NCBI GenBank assembly: GCA_022402465.1
Contig: JAKRSH010000033.1
Location: 82,061-146,060 of the forward strand
From: Leptospiraceae bacterium
GTDB lineage: Bacteria; Spirochaetota; Leptospiria; Leptospirales; Leptospiraceae
Reading direction: 5' to 3'
DNA: 64,000 nucleotides
Shown: piece by piece, positions 1-8,036 of the stretch
Numbering within the stretch: position 1 is the stretch's first letter
Layout of the letters: every line of letters begins with the position of its first letter
Made by a program: the position numbers and the translations under genes
Notes under the pieces: model-generated
What the model saw: only the letters and a program-made list of their open reading frames with translations
Database searches by the model: none
What the model was told of the DNA's origin: nothing

Positions 1-1
1 T

Positions 2-241
2 TTCATTATTGATAAAACATATGAAATATTTTCTCTATCTCTAATTATTCAAGAAGCAGCATGTCAATATGATAAACAAAATAAGATCCATTTCTACTAT
101 GAGCACCAAGAAGAAATTTACCAAGATATAGCATATGCATACAAAGAAATATTGGAATTCGGAGTTGGTGCTTACAAAGCTCCTAAGGGCATTTTTATGA
201 ACCAAGATAAATTGGATAGATTATTAGAATATTTAAGTTGA
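2..241 (+). CDS. C-terminal end of an unidentified protein (5' truncated)
   Basis: An open frame enters from the left edge of the window and stops with TGA at 239-241, giving 79 residues. The segment is mildly acidic and rich in Tyr, Gln and Glu, with no hydrophobic stretch, so it looks like the end of a soluble protein. I do not recognise a family. It lies 24 bases upstream of the AEC transporter on the same strand and could be co-transcribed with it. The frame is judged real because it is open to the edge and has ordinary amino acid composition. Confidence 0.55.
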   Translation, partial: FIIDKTYEIFSLSLIIQEAACQYDKQNKIHFYYEHQEEIYQDIAYAYKEILEFGVGAYKAPKGIFMNQDKLDRLLEYLS

Positions 242-265
242 ATATTCTAATATAAATAAATACAA

Positions 266-1168
266 ATGACGAATCTTATTTTAATTTTCTTGTGCTTGTT
301 ACTTGGAATGTTAATCCGTCGTAGTAATAGGTTCCCACAAGCCGCACATCGCGCATTAAATGGATTTGTTATTCATGTATCCCTTCCAGCTTTAATTCTT
401 TATCATATTCACTACTTAGAATTAAGATCTGATTTGTGGTTAGCTGTTTCTATGCCATGGATAGTATTTATTTTTGGGTTTTTTATCTTCTGGTCTCTCT
501 ATCTTTTGGGCTATCTAGAAAGAAAAACTGCTGCTTGTCTTATTCTGACTTGTGGATTGGGAAACACTTCCTTCGTAGGACTTCCCTTGATCGAAGCGTA
601 TTTCGGTAAGGAATTTTTAGGAATTGGAATCATCTTAGATCAATTGGGAACCTTCCTTGCTCTCGGAACAGTGGGTGTATTGTTTGCGTTTTATGCAAAA
701 TCAGATACTTGGAATTTTTCAGAAATGGGGAAAATGGTTTTTAATTTTCCTCCAAGCCAAGCCTTAGCTCTCGCTTTTTTAAGTAAAATATTTCTCTATC
801 CCGAATGGTTGGATAATGTCTTGCTACGCTTAGGTGACACATTGACACCAATAGCATTGGTTTCTATAGGTATGCAATTAAAAATATCAGACATCCGATT
901 AGAAGCAAAATCAATCTTAATTGGCCTCTCATACAAATTGCTTCTAGCTCCACTCATCATTTTTCTGATCTATATTTTCAGTTTTAATACCAGATCAGAT
1001 CATCTAAACGTAATAGTATTTGAATCAGGAATGGGGCCTATGGTAACGGGAACAATTATAGCTATAGAGAACGAATTAAACGAACGATTAGCATCCGTTA
1101 TACTAGGAGTTGGAATCCTTGTCTCAATGCTTTCTACCAATATTTTGTTTTCTCTATTACAAATGTAG
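266..1168 (+). CDS. AEC (auxin efflux carrier) family transporter
   Basis: A 300-residue integral membrane protein with about ten hydrophobic segments from end to end. It has the AEC-type layout: a short N-terminal helix, an R-F-P motif followed by LNxFVxxVSLPALI around residues 22-45, and a conserved GNTSFVGLPL segment near residues 98-107 in the middle of the protein. The family includes malonate/malate permeases and bacterial relatives of plant PIN carriers, and members export or exchange small organic anions. The substrate cannot be read from sequence. No clear Shine-Dalgarno precedes the ATG. The next gene, a DMT transporter, follows 51 bases downstream on the same strand. Confidence 0.85.
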   Translation: MTNLILIFLCLLLGMLIRRSNRFPQAAHRALNGFVIHVSLPALILYHIHYLELRSDLWLAVSMPWIVFIFGFFIFWSLYLLGYLERKTAACLILTCGLGNTSFVGLPLIEAYFGKEFLGIGIILDQLGTFLALGTVGVLFAFYAKSDTWNFSEMGKMVFNFPPSQALALAFLSKIFLYPEWLDNVLLRLGDTLTPIALVSIGMQLKISDIRLEAKSILIGLSYKLLLAPLIIFLIYIFSFNTRSDHLNVIVFESGMGPMVTGTIIAIENELNERLASVILGVGILVSMLSTNILFSLLQM

Positions 1169-1219
1169 TTCTAAATATAAGAATTGGATTTATTTTGAAT
1201 TATAAAAGTATGGTTTAAG

Positions 1220-2116
1220 ATGCAGTCCAAACCTCCCACAAAGTTTTATATCTTGTTAATTATAGCTATGATCACTTGGGGTTTTGCATGGCCTTCGGGG
1301 AAGGCTATAGCAGGATTAGAGCCTGCGCCAGTAATCATTTTCTGGCGATTTTTGCTAACAGCTATTACTTTGCTTCCTATTATTTTACTTAAAGGAAAAT
1401 CTCTCAAGCTTACTCATGTAACGGAATATCGTGATGTACTTTTAGGTGGTATTTTATATACAGTTTACAATCAATTCTTTCTTTATGGGCTTGAGAACGG
1501 CCTTGCTGGAGCTGGGGGAGTTCTTGTTACTACTCTAAACCCAATTCTAACCTATATCTTAGTTCTCTCACTGGCTCGTAGACTTCCTACAATACGTGTA
1601 GCTCTGGGACTTACATTAGGTTTAATAGGAGGTTGTATTCTTCTCCGCATTTGGGATCTTAGTTTAGATTCTTTATTTGCAACAGGAAATTTTTATTTCC
1701 TTATTGCATCAATGTTTTGGGCACTTTTAAGTATGAATAGCCATTCGAGCGGTTCAAAAATTTCTCCAGAAGTTTATGGATTCTATGTGTATTCCATAGG
1801 AACTTTCATTGATTTTACTTTTGCTATACCTTATGGAATCTTCCATGTCTTCGAGCAATCCATAGTATTCTGGTTGCAGGTATCCTATCTTGCAGTAGTT
1901 TCAACTACCTTCGGAACAACTGTTTATTTTTTTGCTGCAAGTAGACTTGGATCTAGAACTGCATCTTCCTTTATCTTTTTAGTACCTGTCACAGCCTTAT
2001 TTGGATCCTGGTTATTTTTAGGAGAGGTTCCAGAAGTATCTACTCTAATGGGAGGAGTTTTTGCAATTCTTGCTGTGATGATTTTAAATTCGAAAAAAGA
2101 AGAAATGAGTAACTAA
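1220..2116 (+). CDS. EamA/DMT-superfamily transporter
   Basis: A 298-residue protein of about ten transmembrane helices. It is built as two EamA repeats, roughly residues 10-140 and 155-290. The first begins with the typical WGFAWPSGK and WRFLLTA motifs and the second ends with LGEVPE near the C-terminus. Members of the drug/metabolite superfamily export amino acids, metabolites or toxic compounds, and the substrate here is unknown. It may form a transcription unit with the AEC carrier upstream. Its last four bases overlap the stop of the convergent TetR gene. Confidence 0.88.
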   Translation: MQSKPPTKFYILLIIAMITWGFAWPSGKAIAGLEPAPVIIFWRFLLTAITLLPIILLKGKSLKLTHVTEYRDVLLGGILYTVYNQFFLYGLENGLAGAGGVLVTTLNPILTYILVLSLARRLPTIRVALGLTLGLIGGCILLRIWDLSLDSLFATGNFYFLIASMFWALLSMNSHSSGSKISPEVYGFYVYSIGTFIDFTFAIPYGIFHVFEQSIVFWLQVSYLAVVSTTFGTTVYFFAASRLGSRTASSFIFLVPVTALFGSWLFLGEVPEVSTLMGGVFAILAVMILNSKKEEMSN

Positions 2117-2712
2117 ACCATCATCTTCATTATTTTTTCTGCAAGACCTCGTACTGTAATTTCCATAGATTTTGCATTTACTAGAGGAAAATCAGAGTCT
2201 ATGGCAAGACTTGAATAACCGTGTACAATTGACCATGCATACATAGCGTATTCTTTGGAGTCTACAGATAGATTCCTTTCTTTAATATAATCTTTACTGA
2301 GTTGAACCAAGACTGAATAAGAGCGTATCATGGATCTTTTTAAAATTGCATCAGGTTGCAAATTTCGCCTTTGGAACATTAGTTGGTACCATCCAGGGAA
2401 GCGTAGTGAAAATTTTATATAAGCAAGACCCGCTCTACGAAATGAATCTTTAGAATCCTCTCCAAAAGTTGCTGCATTCGTTTGATAAATTGCAAGTCTA
2501 TCGAATCCTAATGCAGCGATTTTGTTAAATAAAGACTCTTTATCTTTGAAGTGGCGGTAGACTGCTGAATGTGAAACTCCTGCTGATTTAGCAATTTCCC
2601 TCAGACTTAAATCTGATGCCTTTTTATCTTTAAGAAGAAAAAGGGAGGATTTTATAAGGCTATTTTCTAGATCTCCATGGTGGTAAGAACGTTTCCCTTT
2701 TTTCCTATTCAT
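2113..2712 (-). CDS. TetR/AcrR-family transcriptional regulator
   Basis: A 199-residue protein with an N-terminal helix-turn-helix at about residues 10-60 (SLREIAKSAGVSHSAVYRHF), which is the TetR signature, and a helical C-terminal ligand domain of the WHG/TetR_C type. It is divergent from the thioesterase gene at 2823. Two similar palindromes lie between them (2731-2749 and 2792-2810), so it probably represses itself and the thioesterase, with a fatty acyl or similar ligand as inducer. That ligand is inferred from the neighbour only. There is no Shine-Dalgarno before the ATG, and the predicted promoter places the transcript start at or next to the start codon, so the mRNA may be leaderless. 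Confidence 0.9.
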   Translation of the reverse strand: MNRKKGKRSYHHGDLENSLIKSSLFLLKDKKASDLSLREIAKSAGVSHSAVYRHFKDKESLFNKIAALGFDRLAIYQTNAATFGEDSKDSFRRAGLAYIKFSLRFPGWYQLMFQRRNLQPDAILKRSMIRSYSVLVQLSKDYIKERNLSVDSKEYAMYAWSIVHGYSSLAIDSDFPLVNAKSMEITVRGLAEKIMKMMV

Positions 2713-2718
2713 TGGTTG

Positions 2719-2746
2719 ATAATAAAATTAATGTGACCGCTAGCAA
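2719..2746 (-). promoter_or_regulatory. Predicted sigma70 promoter of the tetR gene
   Basis: Reading the minus strand, TTGCTA (2746-2741), a 16-base spacer and TATTAT (2724-2719) match the sigma70 consensus at 4/6 and 5/6. The transcript start would fall near 2712, the first base of the ATG. The -35 box lies inside operator site 1, as expected for autorepression. Confidence 0.5.
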
Positions 2747-2749
2747 CAT
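2731..2749. promoter_or_regulatory. Operator-like palindrome 1 (TetR site)
   Basis: ATGTGACCGCTAGCAACAT is a degenerate palindrome with matching ATGT/ACAT ends. Over the inner 17 bases it is identical at 13 positions to the second site at 2792-2810. It overlaps the predicted tetR promoter. Confidence 0.55.
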
Positions 2750-2791
2750 TAATTTGTTTCCCTGATTGCACCTATCAAATACATTGGACAA

Positions 2792-2810
2792 ATGTAACCA
2801 CTGGTAACAT
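2792..2810. promoter_or_regulatory. Operator-like palindrome 2 (TetR site)
   Basis: ATGTAACCACTGGTAACAT is a near-perfect palindrome: ATGT-ACCA-TGGT-ACAT pair, with single mismatched positions at three points including the centre. It lies just upstream of the ribosome binding site AAAGGAG of the thioesterase, a position suited to repression of that gene. Confidence 0.65.
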
Positions 2811-2822
2811 TAAAGGAGATTT

Positions 2823-3293
2823 ATGAGCAATTTAAATAAAGAACAAATCGAAGAATTTTTATTTGAAATGAAAGAAAATATGAAGTCTAGCCCTATTCCG
2901 GTAAGGATTCCGCCACCCAGCTTTACGACCATGAAGGCAGAAATGGTTGAATACGTTAAGAACAAAAGTCTAATTGTATCTTTCCCTGTAGAAGATTACC
3001 AGACCAATCCTGCTGGATATATGCAAGGTGGATTTATTGCAGCAGCTTTTGATAATGTTTATGGACCTTTGAGCTATATGATTGCTAAGAGACCGACTAC
3101 TACGATAGATATGAATATTCAATACATAAGAGCTGTCAATATAAATCAAAGGGTTTCTATAGAAGCTAAGCTAATTGCAAAAGGTTTCACAACTCTTCAC
3201 ATGTCTGCTGAGATGATAGGGGAAAATGGAAAGCTACTTGCTACTTCTACAACGAATTTACTTGTACTGAGAATTCCTAGTTCAGTGAAATAG
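2823..3293 (+). CDS. PaaI-like hotdog-fold thioesterase
   Basis: A 156-residue soluble protein. Residues about 60-150 form a hotdog domain with the MQGGFIAAAFDNVYG segment (the HGG..A...D helix of PaaI/4HBT acyl-CoA thioesterases, here with Gln in place of the usual His) and the TTIDMNIQYIRAV strand. It probably hydrolyses an acyl- or aryl-CoA thioester in the cytosol. A clear AAAGGAG ribosome binding site lies 7 bases before the ATG. The divergent TetR gene and the two operators upstream suggest induction by a ligand, perhaps the CoA ester itself. Confidence 0.83.
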   Translation: MSNLNKEQIEEFLFEMKENMKSSPIPVRIPPPSFTTMKAEMVEYVKNKSLIVSFPVEDYQTNPAGYMQGGFIAAAFDNVYGPLSYMIAKRPTTTIDMNIQYIRAVNINQRVSIEAKLIAKGFTTLHMSAEMIGENGKLLATSTTNLLVLRIPSSVK

Positions 3294-3311
3294 AAGGTGA
3301 GGATAGGCAAG

Positions 3312-4997
3312 CTAAGCTCTAACCAAAAGTATAGTTAGATCATCCTGAACGAGTAATTCACCACCTGAATATTCAATGACATCATCAACAATTTGTTGGC
3401 AAGCATTCGATGGTTCTAGGTTTCTATATTTATGAATTGCTTTTGTAAGCCTATCAATTTCAAAGAATTCTTCTTTGCTGTTTCTTGCCTCGGTAATTCC
3501 GTCGGTATAAAGTACGATTTGGTCACCTTGCTGAATATTATAAACTCCTAATTCACAATTAGGTGGGAAATAAGGAAATATTACAGTTCCCGTGGGATTG
3601 ATCTCTGTCCTAGAGCCATCTTTATGAACTATAAGAAGTGGCATGTGACCCGCTACAGCAAATCGAATCACTTTAGATTTTAGATCGATGCTAGAAAAAG
3701 TTGCTGTAATAAAATGCCGATCCACTTTTTTAGCGACTGTTTGGTGAATCATATTGGATGCTTTTACTACATCAGTTGGAAAATCATACCAACTTGAGAG
3801 GCCCATCTTCATCATCGTTGCAACAAATGCAGCTGCTACTCCATGCCCTGAAACATCACAAATGAATAAATTTAAGACACCATTCTCTTTGAAATATTGA
3901 ATGTCTAGAAAGTCTCCTCCAACATCCATCATAGGGAAATATTGATACCCTATCTTAAAATCATTGATCTCTGGAATTGCATCTGGCAAGAGGTAAGTCT
4001 GAATGGATCTAGCCATTTTAATTTGGCTTTGAAATTCTTGGTTTTGCTCTTCAATAATTTTGGTTCGTTCTTTTACTTTTTTTTCTAGTTCTAGATTGTT
4101 ATCGATTTGATTTGAAATTAAAGAGTTATTCTTTTCATCTCTCTCATTCAATAAGACAACTAAGCAATAGGACATTGTAATTTTGGAGAAGAGATAGATA
4201 TCCAGAAAAATTAAAGTATTATTCAGTGATTTGATTCGATTGGTAACCTCAGCAAATGGTCCAACTCCATGGATAGCATGATAAACAGCTATCGTTGAGA
4301 AAATAAACCCACCTAAAACTGTTCCAACATTTCTGTATCTTACAGCAAGAAATACCATGAAGGGAATGGGAATGAACATCAAAGGATCAGATACTGAGAA
4401 CACATACCAAGCTACTTGGCTTATTATAAGAATACTAATTAAAAACTCTATTGTCTTACCTATTGAGAATACTTTGTAATTTTCTTTATTTAAGATGCTA
4501 AGTAGAAAGGGAGCTACAATAATGAATCCCTGCATTTCTCCAGCTAACCATGTAAAGAAAACATTCCAAAATGCCTCATTGGGAACAAAACCAAAAATCA
4601 TAAGAGATCCCACACCAACAAAAGCACTGAAGGTAGCACCTGGTAAAGTTCCAAAAAACAAAAACACAAGTAAACTCTTCATACTTGCTAGTGGGTCAAC
4701 TGCTCCAGTCAATTTCTTAAGTATCCAAAGATTTATAAGAGTACTTCCTGTGTTGCCAATAGCGATTAGGCTAGCAGTTGGTATATTTGGATTATTTACA
4801 AGGTTAGCTACAAAAGCTCCAAGCACAACTCCAGGAATAGCCTTACGACCCAAAAGCGCAATCGCCGCAAAACCTACACCTTCAGGTGGCCAAATTGGTG
4901 AGACCTGTGTATTTAGAAATGCTAAGAAAAATCCTAGCTGAGCTGCTAGGATATAAGATAGGGCAATAAATATGTTTATGAAAACGTTCTGAACCAT
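3312..4997 (-). CDS. MASE1-domain sensor with SpoIIE/PP2C-type serine phosphatase
   Basis: About 561 residues from the chosen ATG. The first about 290 residues are a multi-helix MASE1 sensor module with its SPIWPPEGVGFAA motif. A coiled coil follows (ELEKKVKERTKIIEEQNQEF), then a SpoIIE/PP2C domain over the last about 220 residues with metal-binding motifs GGDFLD, DVSGHG, YTDGITEA and QDDLT. Such proteins dephosphorylate anti-sigma factor antagonists in response to a membrane signal. The frame extends 17 codons upstream to a TTG at 5048, but that TTG is part of a good -35 box, so I prefer the internal ATG at 4997. It is divergent from the SLC13 permease. Confidence 0.87.
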   Translation of the reverse strand: MVQNVFINIFIALSYILAAQLGFFLAFLNTQVSPIWPPEGVGFAAIALLGRKAIPGVVLGAFVANLVNNPNIPTASLIAIGNTGSTLINLWILKKLTGAVDPLASMKSLLVFLFFGTLPGATFSAFVGVGSLMIFGFVPNEAFWNVFFTWLAGEMQGFIIVAPFLLSILNKENYKVFSIGKTIEFLISILIISQVAWYVFSVSDPLMFIPIPFMVFLAVRYRNVGTVLGGFIFSTIAVYHAIHGVGPFAEVTNRIKSLNNTLIFLDIYLFSKITMSYCLVVLLNERDEKNNSLISNQIDNNLELEKKVKERTKIIEEQNQEFQSQIKMARSIQTYLLPDAIPEINDFKIGYQYFPMMDVGGDFLDIQYFKENGVLNLFICDVSGHGVAAAFVATMMKMGLSSWYDFPTDVVKASNMIHQTVAKKVDRHFITATFSSIDLKSKVIRFAVAGHMPLLIVHKDGSRTEINPTGTVIFPYFPPNCELGVYNIQQGDQIVLYTDGITEARNSKEEFFEIDRLTKAIHKYRNLEPSNACQQIVDDVIEYSGGELLVQDDLTILLVRA

Positions 4998-5019
4998 TGG
5001 ATGTTGAATGAATAGGAGA

Positions 5020-5048
5020 ATAATGGTAGAAGAAAGGTATTTTGTCAA
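5020..5048 (-). promoter_or_regulatory. Sigma70-type promoter for the MASE1-SpoIIE gene
   Basis: Minus strand: TTGACA (5048-5043), exactly 17 bases, then CATTAT (5025-5020). This gives a perfect -35 and a 5/6 -10. The transcript would start near 5013, about 16 bases before the ATG at 4997. This argues that the upstream TTG is not the translation start. Confidence 0.65.
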
Positions 5049-5143
5049 TTAATATTAATCTTTTTGTCAAAAATATACAGCTTTGTACATATCTTGTTAC
5101 TTATCAGAAAATTATTATTGAGTCTTTAACCGATAATAAGTTT

Positions 5144-6463
5144 ATGATATGGGAAAATCTTTCGCCTGGACAGGAAATTACTTTGCTTCTTGTTCTTCTA
5201 GCTAGCCTGCTCTGGATAACTGAAATCATACCTCTTCATATAACCAGTTTTGTTATCCTTTTCGTCGAACTTGTTTGGCTTCTTCCAGAACTAAAAAAGG
5301 TGAATTCCTCTTTAAGCTCCGAGCTCTTCTTGGCTCCTTTTTTTTCTGATACCATACTGCTATTCTTAGGAGGATTTGTTCTGGCTAAGGCAGCTAACAA
5401 ATATGAAATTGATGGTCGTGTAGCAAGAATTCTTTTAAAATCGAAATCCAGTAACTCATTTAAAATCTTATTGAAAATTGTTTTTATAACATCGCTTTTA
5501 TCTATGTGGATGAATAATACAGCGACTGCTTCGCTTATGATAGGACTTTTAATGCCTGTAATGAATTTGGTCCCATCTGAGTCACATAAAAAAGCCTTAT
5601 TGCTCGCTGTGCCTTTTGCAAGTAATATAGGTGGTATAGGAACTCCTGTAGGCACACTCCCCAATGCGATCGCAATGGAATACTTGCGTGGCTTAGGACT
5701 TGCACCAAGTTTTTTAGAATGGATGATTTATGCAGTTCCCTTAGTGATTATTTTAAATTTTGCTTTATGCTTCATTCTCTATCTATTTTTCTTCACTGGA
5801 TCAAATTCTAAACTTGAAGATTTACAGATTTTTTCTTTAGAGATAAAAGCTGATTCAAGATCAAAAAAAGCAGATCAATTTATTATTGCAATCCTACTTA
5901 TAACTATATCACTTTGGCTTACATCGGATCTGCACAAAATTTCAATTGGAACTGTTGCTCTAATTCCTGTTATTTTATTATTTTCAACAAGAATCCTGGA
6001 TTTAAAAGATTTTAAAAGTCTATCCTGGGATGTCTTGATTTTAATGGGAGGTGGAATTGCTTTGGGTAAAAGCATAGAAGTTTCACAATTGGGAACAGTC
6101 CTACTTTCTCCTTTTCATGCTGAGAGCTTTGGTGTCTTCACCGTACTTGTTTTTTTTAGTTTTGCTACATTATTACTCTCTGCAATTATGAGCAACACCT
6201 CAATAGCCAATCTTATGGTTCCCATAGCAATTGGACTAGGTATGTTCTACCAAGATGGTCTTGTAATTTTTGTTGCTATTGCAGCATCCTTGTCCATGCC
6301 CCTTCCTATTTCAACTCCACCGAATGCAATTGCCTTTAGTTTTGGCATCTTAAAATCCAAAGAAATGTTGTATCCAGGGACATGTATGACCTTGACAGCT
6401 TGGGGCTTGCTTGTAAGTTTTGGGTATTGTTGGATGAAATTACTCCAAATGGGACATTTATGA
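5144..6463 (+). CDS. SLC13/DASS-family sodium-coupled anion permease
   Basis: About 440 residues and about 11-12 hydrophobic helices. It carries the paired family motifs: WMNNTATASLMIGL with NIGGIGTPVGTLPNAIA in the first half, and SNTSIANLMVPIA with SMPLPISTPPNAIAF in the second. Members take up di/tricarboxylates, sulfate or related anions with Na+; which one is not clear here. The frame can be extended to a TTG at 5042, but that N-terminus is unlike the family and the ATG at 5144 precedes the first helix. The stop overlaps the start of the next gene (ATGA at 6460-6463), so the two are translationally coupled. Confidence 0.85.
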   Translation: MIWENLSPGQEITLLLVLLASLLWITEIIPLHITSFVILFVELVWLLPELKKVNSSLSSELFLAPFFSDTILLFLGGFVLAKAANKYEIDGRVARILLKSKSSNSFKILLKIVFITSLLSMWMNNTATASLMIGLLMPVMNLVPSESHKKALLLAVPFASNIGGIGTPVGTLPNAIAMEYLRGLGLAPSFLEWMIYAVPLVIILNFALCFILYLFFFTGSNSKLEDLQIFSLEIKADSRSKKADQFIIAILLITISLWLTSDLHKISIGTVALIPVILLFSTRILDLKDFKSLSWDVLILMGGGIALGKSIEVSQLGTVLLSPFHAESFGVFTVLVFFSFATLLLSAIMSNTSIANLMVPIAIGLGMFYQDGLVIFVAIAASLSMPLPISTPPNAIAFSFGILKSKEMLYPGTCMTLTAWGLLVSFGYCWMKLLQMGHL

Positions 6464-7038
6464 ATCAAGGTATTTTAAAATTTATTCACCTATTTATCTT
6501 ATTTTTTTTCTTTTTCCCTTTATTGTCCTGTTATAATTATTTGAGTGAAGATATTCCTATCATAGCAAAACCTGTAATGGACAAACGATTTCCTTTTCTT
6601 TCTATTCAAGTTAAATCACCCGAAGGTGAGAAAGAAAGGCAAAGAATCTCAGATCTCTATGTCAAATACTTGGAAGATACAGGACATTTTGGGAGAGTAC
6701 TTGGAAATGGAGTGAGGGCTCCTTTGCATTTTGAAATATTTACCTCAGTCATGGATGAATATGAGAATGCCTGGTATAGCTTTACTTCATCGCTCTTTTC
6801 TATAGGAACACTAGGATTATTACCAGCTTTTTATGGTGAAAGAAGGATTATGCGGGTGAAAATTTTTAAAGATAATTTGTTTCTAACTGAGAAAATTTAC
6901 ACACAAAAGCACGTCACATTGTACAGTATCATCTTCGTATTTATTTGGGAATTGGGAATAGAAGAATCAGAAATCATAGAATACAATAAAGAAAAGAATT
7001 TAATTCACAATCTTGTGCAGGATCTCAATGAACTTTAG
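6460..7038 (+). CDS. Putative lipoprotein of unknown function
   Basis: 192 residues. The start is the ATG that overlaps the stop of the permease (ATGA). A strongly hydrophobic signal (residues 6-22, a run of Phe) ends in PLLSC, giving a lipobox with Cys24. The mature part is a mixed alpha/beta protein with a second hydrophobic patch around residues 105-125 (SLFSIGTLGLLPAFYG), reminiscent of small spirochaete membrane-associated lipoproteins. No family is recognised. It overlaps the next gene by 11 bases, so permease, lipoprotein and CAP protein probably form one operon. Confidence 0.75.
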   Translation: MNQGILKFIHLFILFFFFFPLLSCYNYLSEDIPIIAKPVMDKRFPFLSIQVKSPEGEKERQRISDLYVKYLEDTGHFGRVLGNGVRAPLHFEIFTSVMDEYENAWYSFTSSLFSIGTLGLLPAFYGERRIMRVKIFKDNLFLTEKIYTQKHVTLYSIIFVFIWELGIEESEIIEYNKEKNLIHNLVQDLNEL

Positions 7039-7894
7039 AACATTCACTTTTACTTATGCTCCATTTCGAATAAAGAAAATTCAAAGTTATTTCTTTTTAT
7101 CATTCTTAGGAATTTGTTTAGTTTTTCAAATTTCATGTGATACTAGTCCTGAAGTAAGGAAAGAACAAGCACCGAGTAATTCAGTTGTTTCTAAGCCTAC
7201 AAGTGTCATAGACCAGGTTACGGAAACATCAGACTTAGAAACTTTTGAGCTACCCAAAGCCAAGCTTTGGTCCCCTGAAAACTATAAACAATTCAATGAG
7301 GCTAATTATGAAAAATATCCTGCCTTCAATAAACGTATTGATTTTAAAAATATTGATTATCCATTATTGAATGCTGCTGTATTTTATGAAACAAATGCTA
7401 GGCGAGTCCAGATGAAACTTCCTGCTCTTTCCTATTCCCAAGCCTTAGAACGAATTTGCATGGATCATTCTAATGATATGGTGAAGGCAGATTTTTATTC
7501 TCATAATTCGCCTGTTAAAGGTAGAGAGACCCCTGCTAAGAGAATGGAGATAGTCGGTATAAAGAATGCTTACTCTGCTGAGAATATCAACATAGGATAT
7601 GGCATTACTTATAAAGACAATGAACCTGTTTATCCACCATCAGAAAATAAATCAGGATACTTTAGTTATACTTTAAATGGTCCACCCATACCCAACCAAA
7701 CCTATGCAAGTCTTGCAATGATGGTAGTTACTTCATGGATGAATTCACCTGGGCATAGAAGAAATATCTTAAATGAGAATTTAAAATATCTGGGAGTTGG
7801 ATCTGCTCACTACAAAGATGCTAAAGCCCATAATATGGATAAATTCAAAATTACGCAAGCTTTCGCAAGTATTCCAGGTGAATACCCCAAGTAA
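7028..7894 (+). CDS. CAP/SCP-domain (YkwD-like) lipoprotein
   Basis: 288 residues from the ATG at 7028. The N-terminus carries a signal with an unusually long basic lead and a lipobox ending at Cys37 (FQISC). Residues about 110-285 form a CAP domain: NARRVQMKLPALSYS, a His in MDHSNDM, the HN of FYSHNSP, the ENI motif (AENINIGYG), and WMNSPGHRRNIL. Bacterial CAP proteins are secreted or surface anchored and their biochemical role is mostly unknown. Overlap with the preceding gene indicates coupled translation. Confidence 0.85.
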   Translation: MNFRTFTFTYAPFRIKKIQSYFFLSFLGICLVFQISCDTSPEVRKEQAPSNSVVSKPTSVIDQVTETSDLETFELPKAKLWSPENYKQFNEANYEKYPAFNKRIDFKNIDYPLLNAAVFYETNARRVQMKLPALSYSQALERICMDHSNDMVKADFYSHNSPVKGRETPAKRMEIVGIKNAYSAENINIGYGITYKDNEPVYPPSENKSGYFSYTLNGPPIPNQTYASLAMMVVTSWMNSPGHRRNILNENLKYLGVGSAHYKDAKAHNMDKFKITQAFASIPGEYPK

Positions 7895-7912
7895 TTTATT
7901 ACTTGTATTTAG

Positions 7913-7952
7913 TATGCATTGATTCGTATAATTTATGCATTGATTCTTATAA
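7913..7952. repeat. Tandem 19-base direct repeat upstream of the phytochrome gene
   Basis: TATGCATTGATTCNTATAA occurs at 7913-7931 and again at 7934-7952 with a single mismatch. The repeat pitch is 21 bases, two helical turns, so a regulator bound to both would sit on the same DNA face. The repeat ends 84 bases before the phytochrome start codon. Confidence 0.8.
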
Positions 7953-7970
7953 AGTTATTTTAAATGATTG

Positions 7971-7985
7971 TCAACAAATTGTTGA
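7971..7985. promoter_or_regulatory. Perfect 15-base palindrome upstream of the phytochrome gene
   Basis: TCAACAAATTGTTGA is a perfect inverted repeat with a single central base, 19 bases after the direct repeats. It is a plausible operator. It is followed by AT-rich sequence (TATATTTTAATATAA) that could hold a -10 element. Confidence 0.55.
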
Positions 7986-8036
7986 ATTATATTTTAATAT
8001 AACAAGTTCAAAAGCTGATATTTAAGGTGGGTTTAA

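Noticed and set aside
5042..5143. TTG start for the SLC13 permease at 5042
   Set aside because: The extra 34 residues are unlike family N-termini and would begin inside the promoter of the divergent gene; the ATG at 5144 is preferred.
4495..5664. Open frames opposite the MASE1 phosphatase and the SLC13 permease (4495-4941 plus, 5236-5664 minus)
   Set aside because: They lie fully inside well-supported genes, have repetitive composition and no ribosome binding site; they are antisense shadows.
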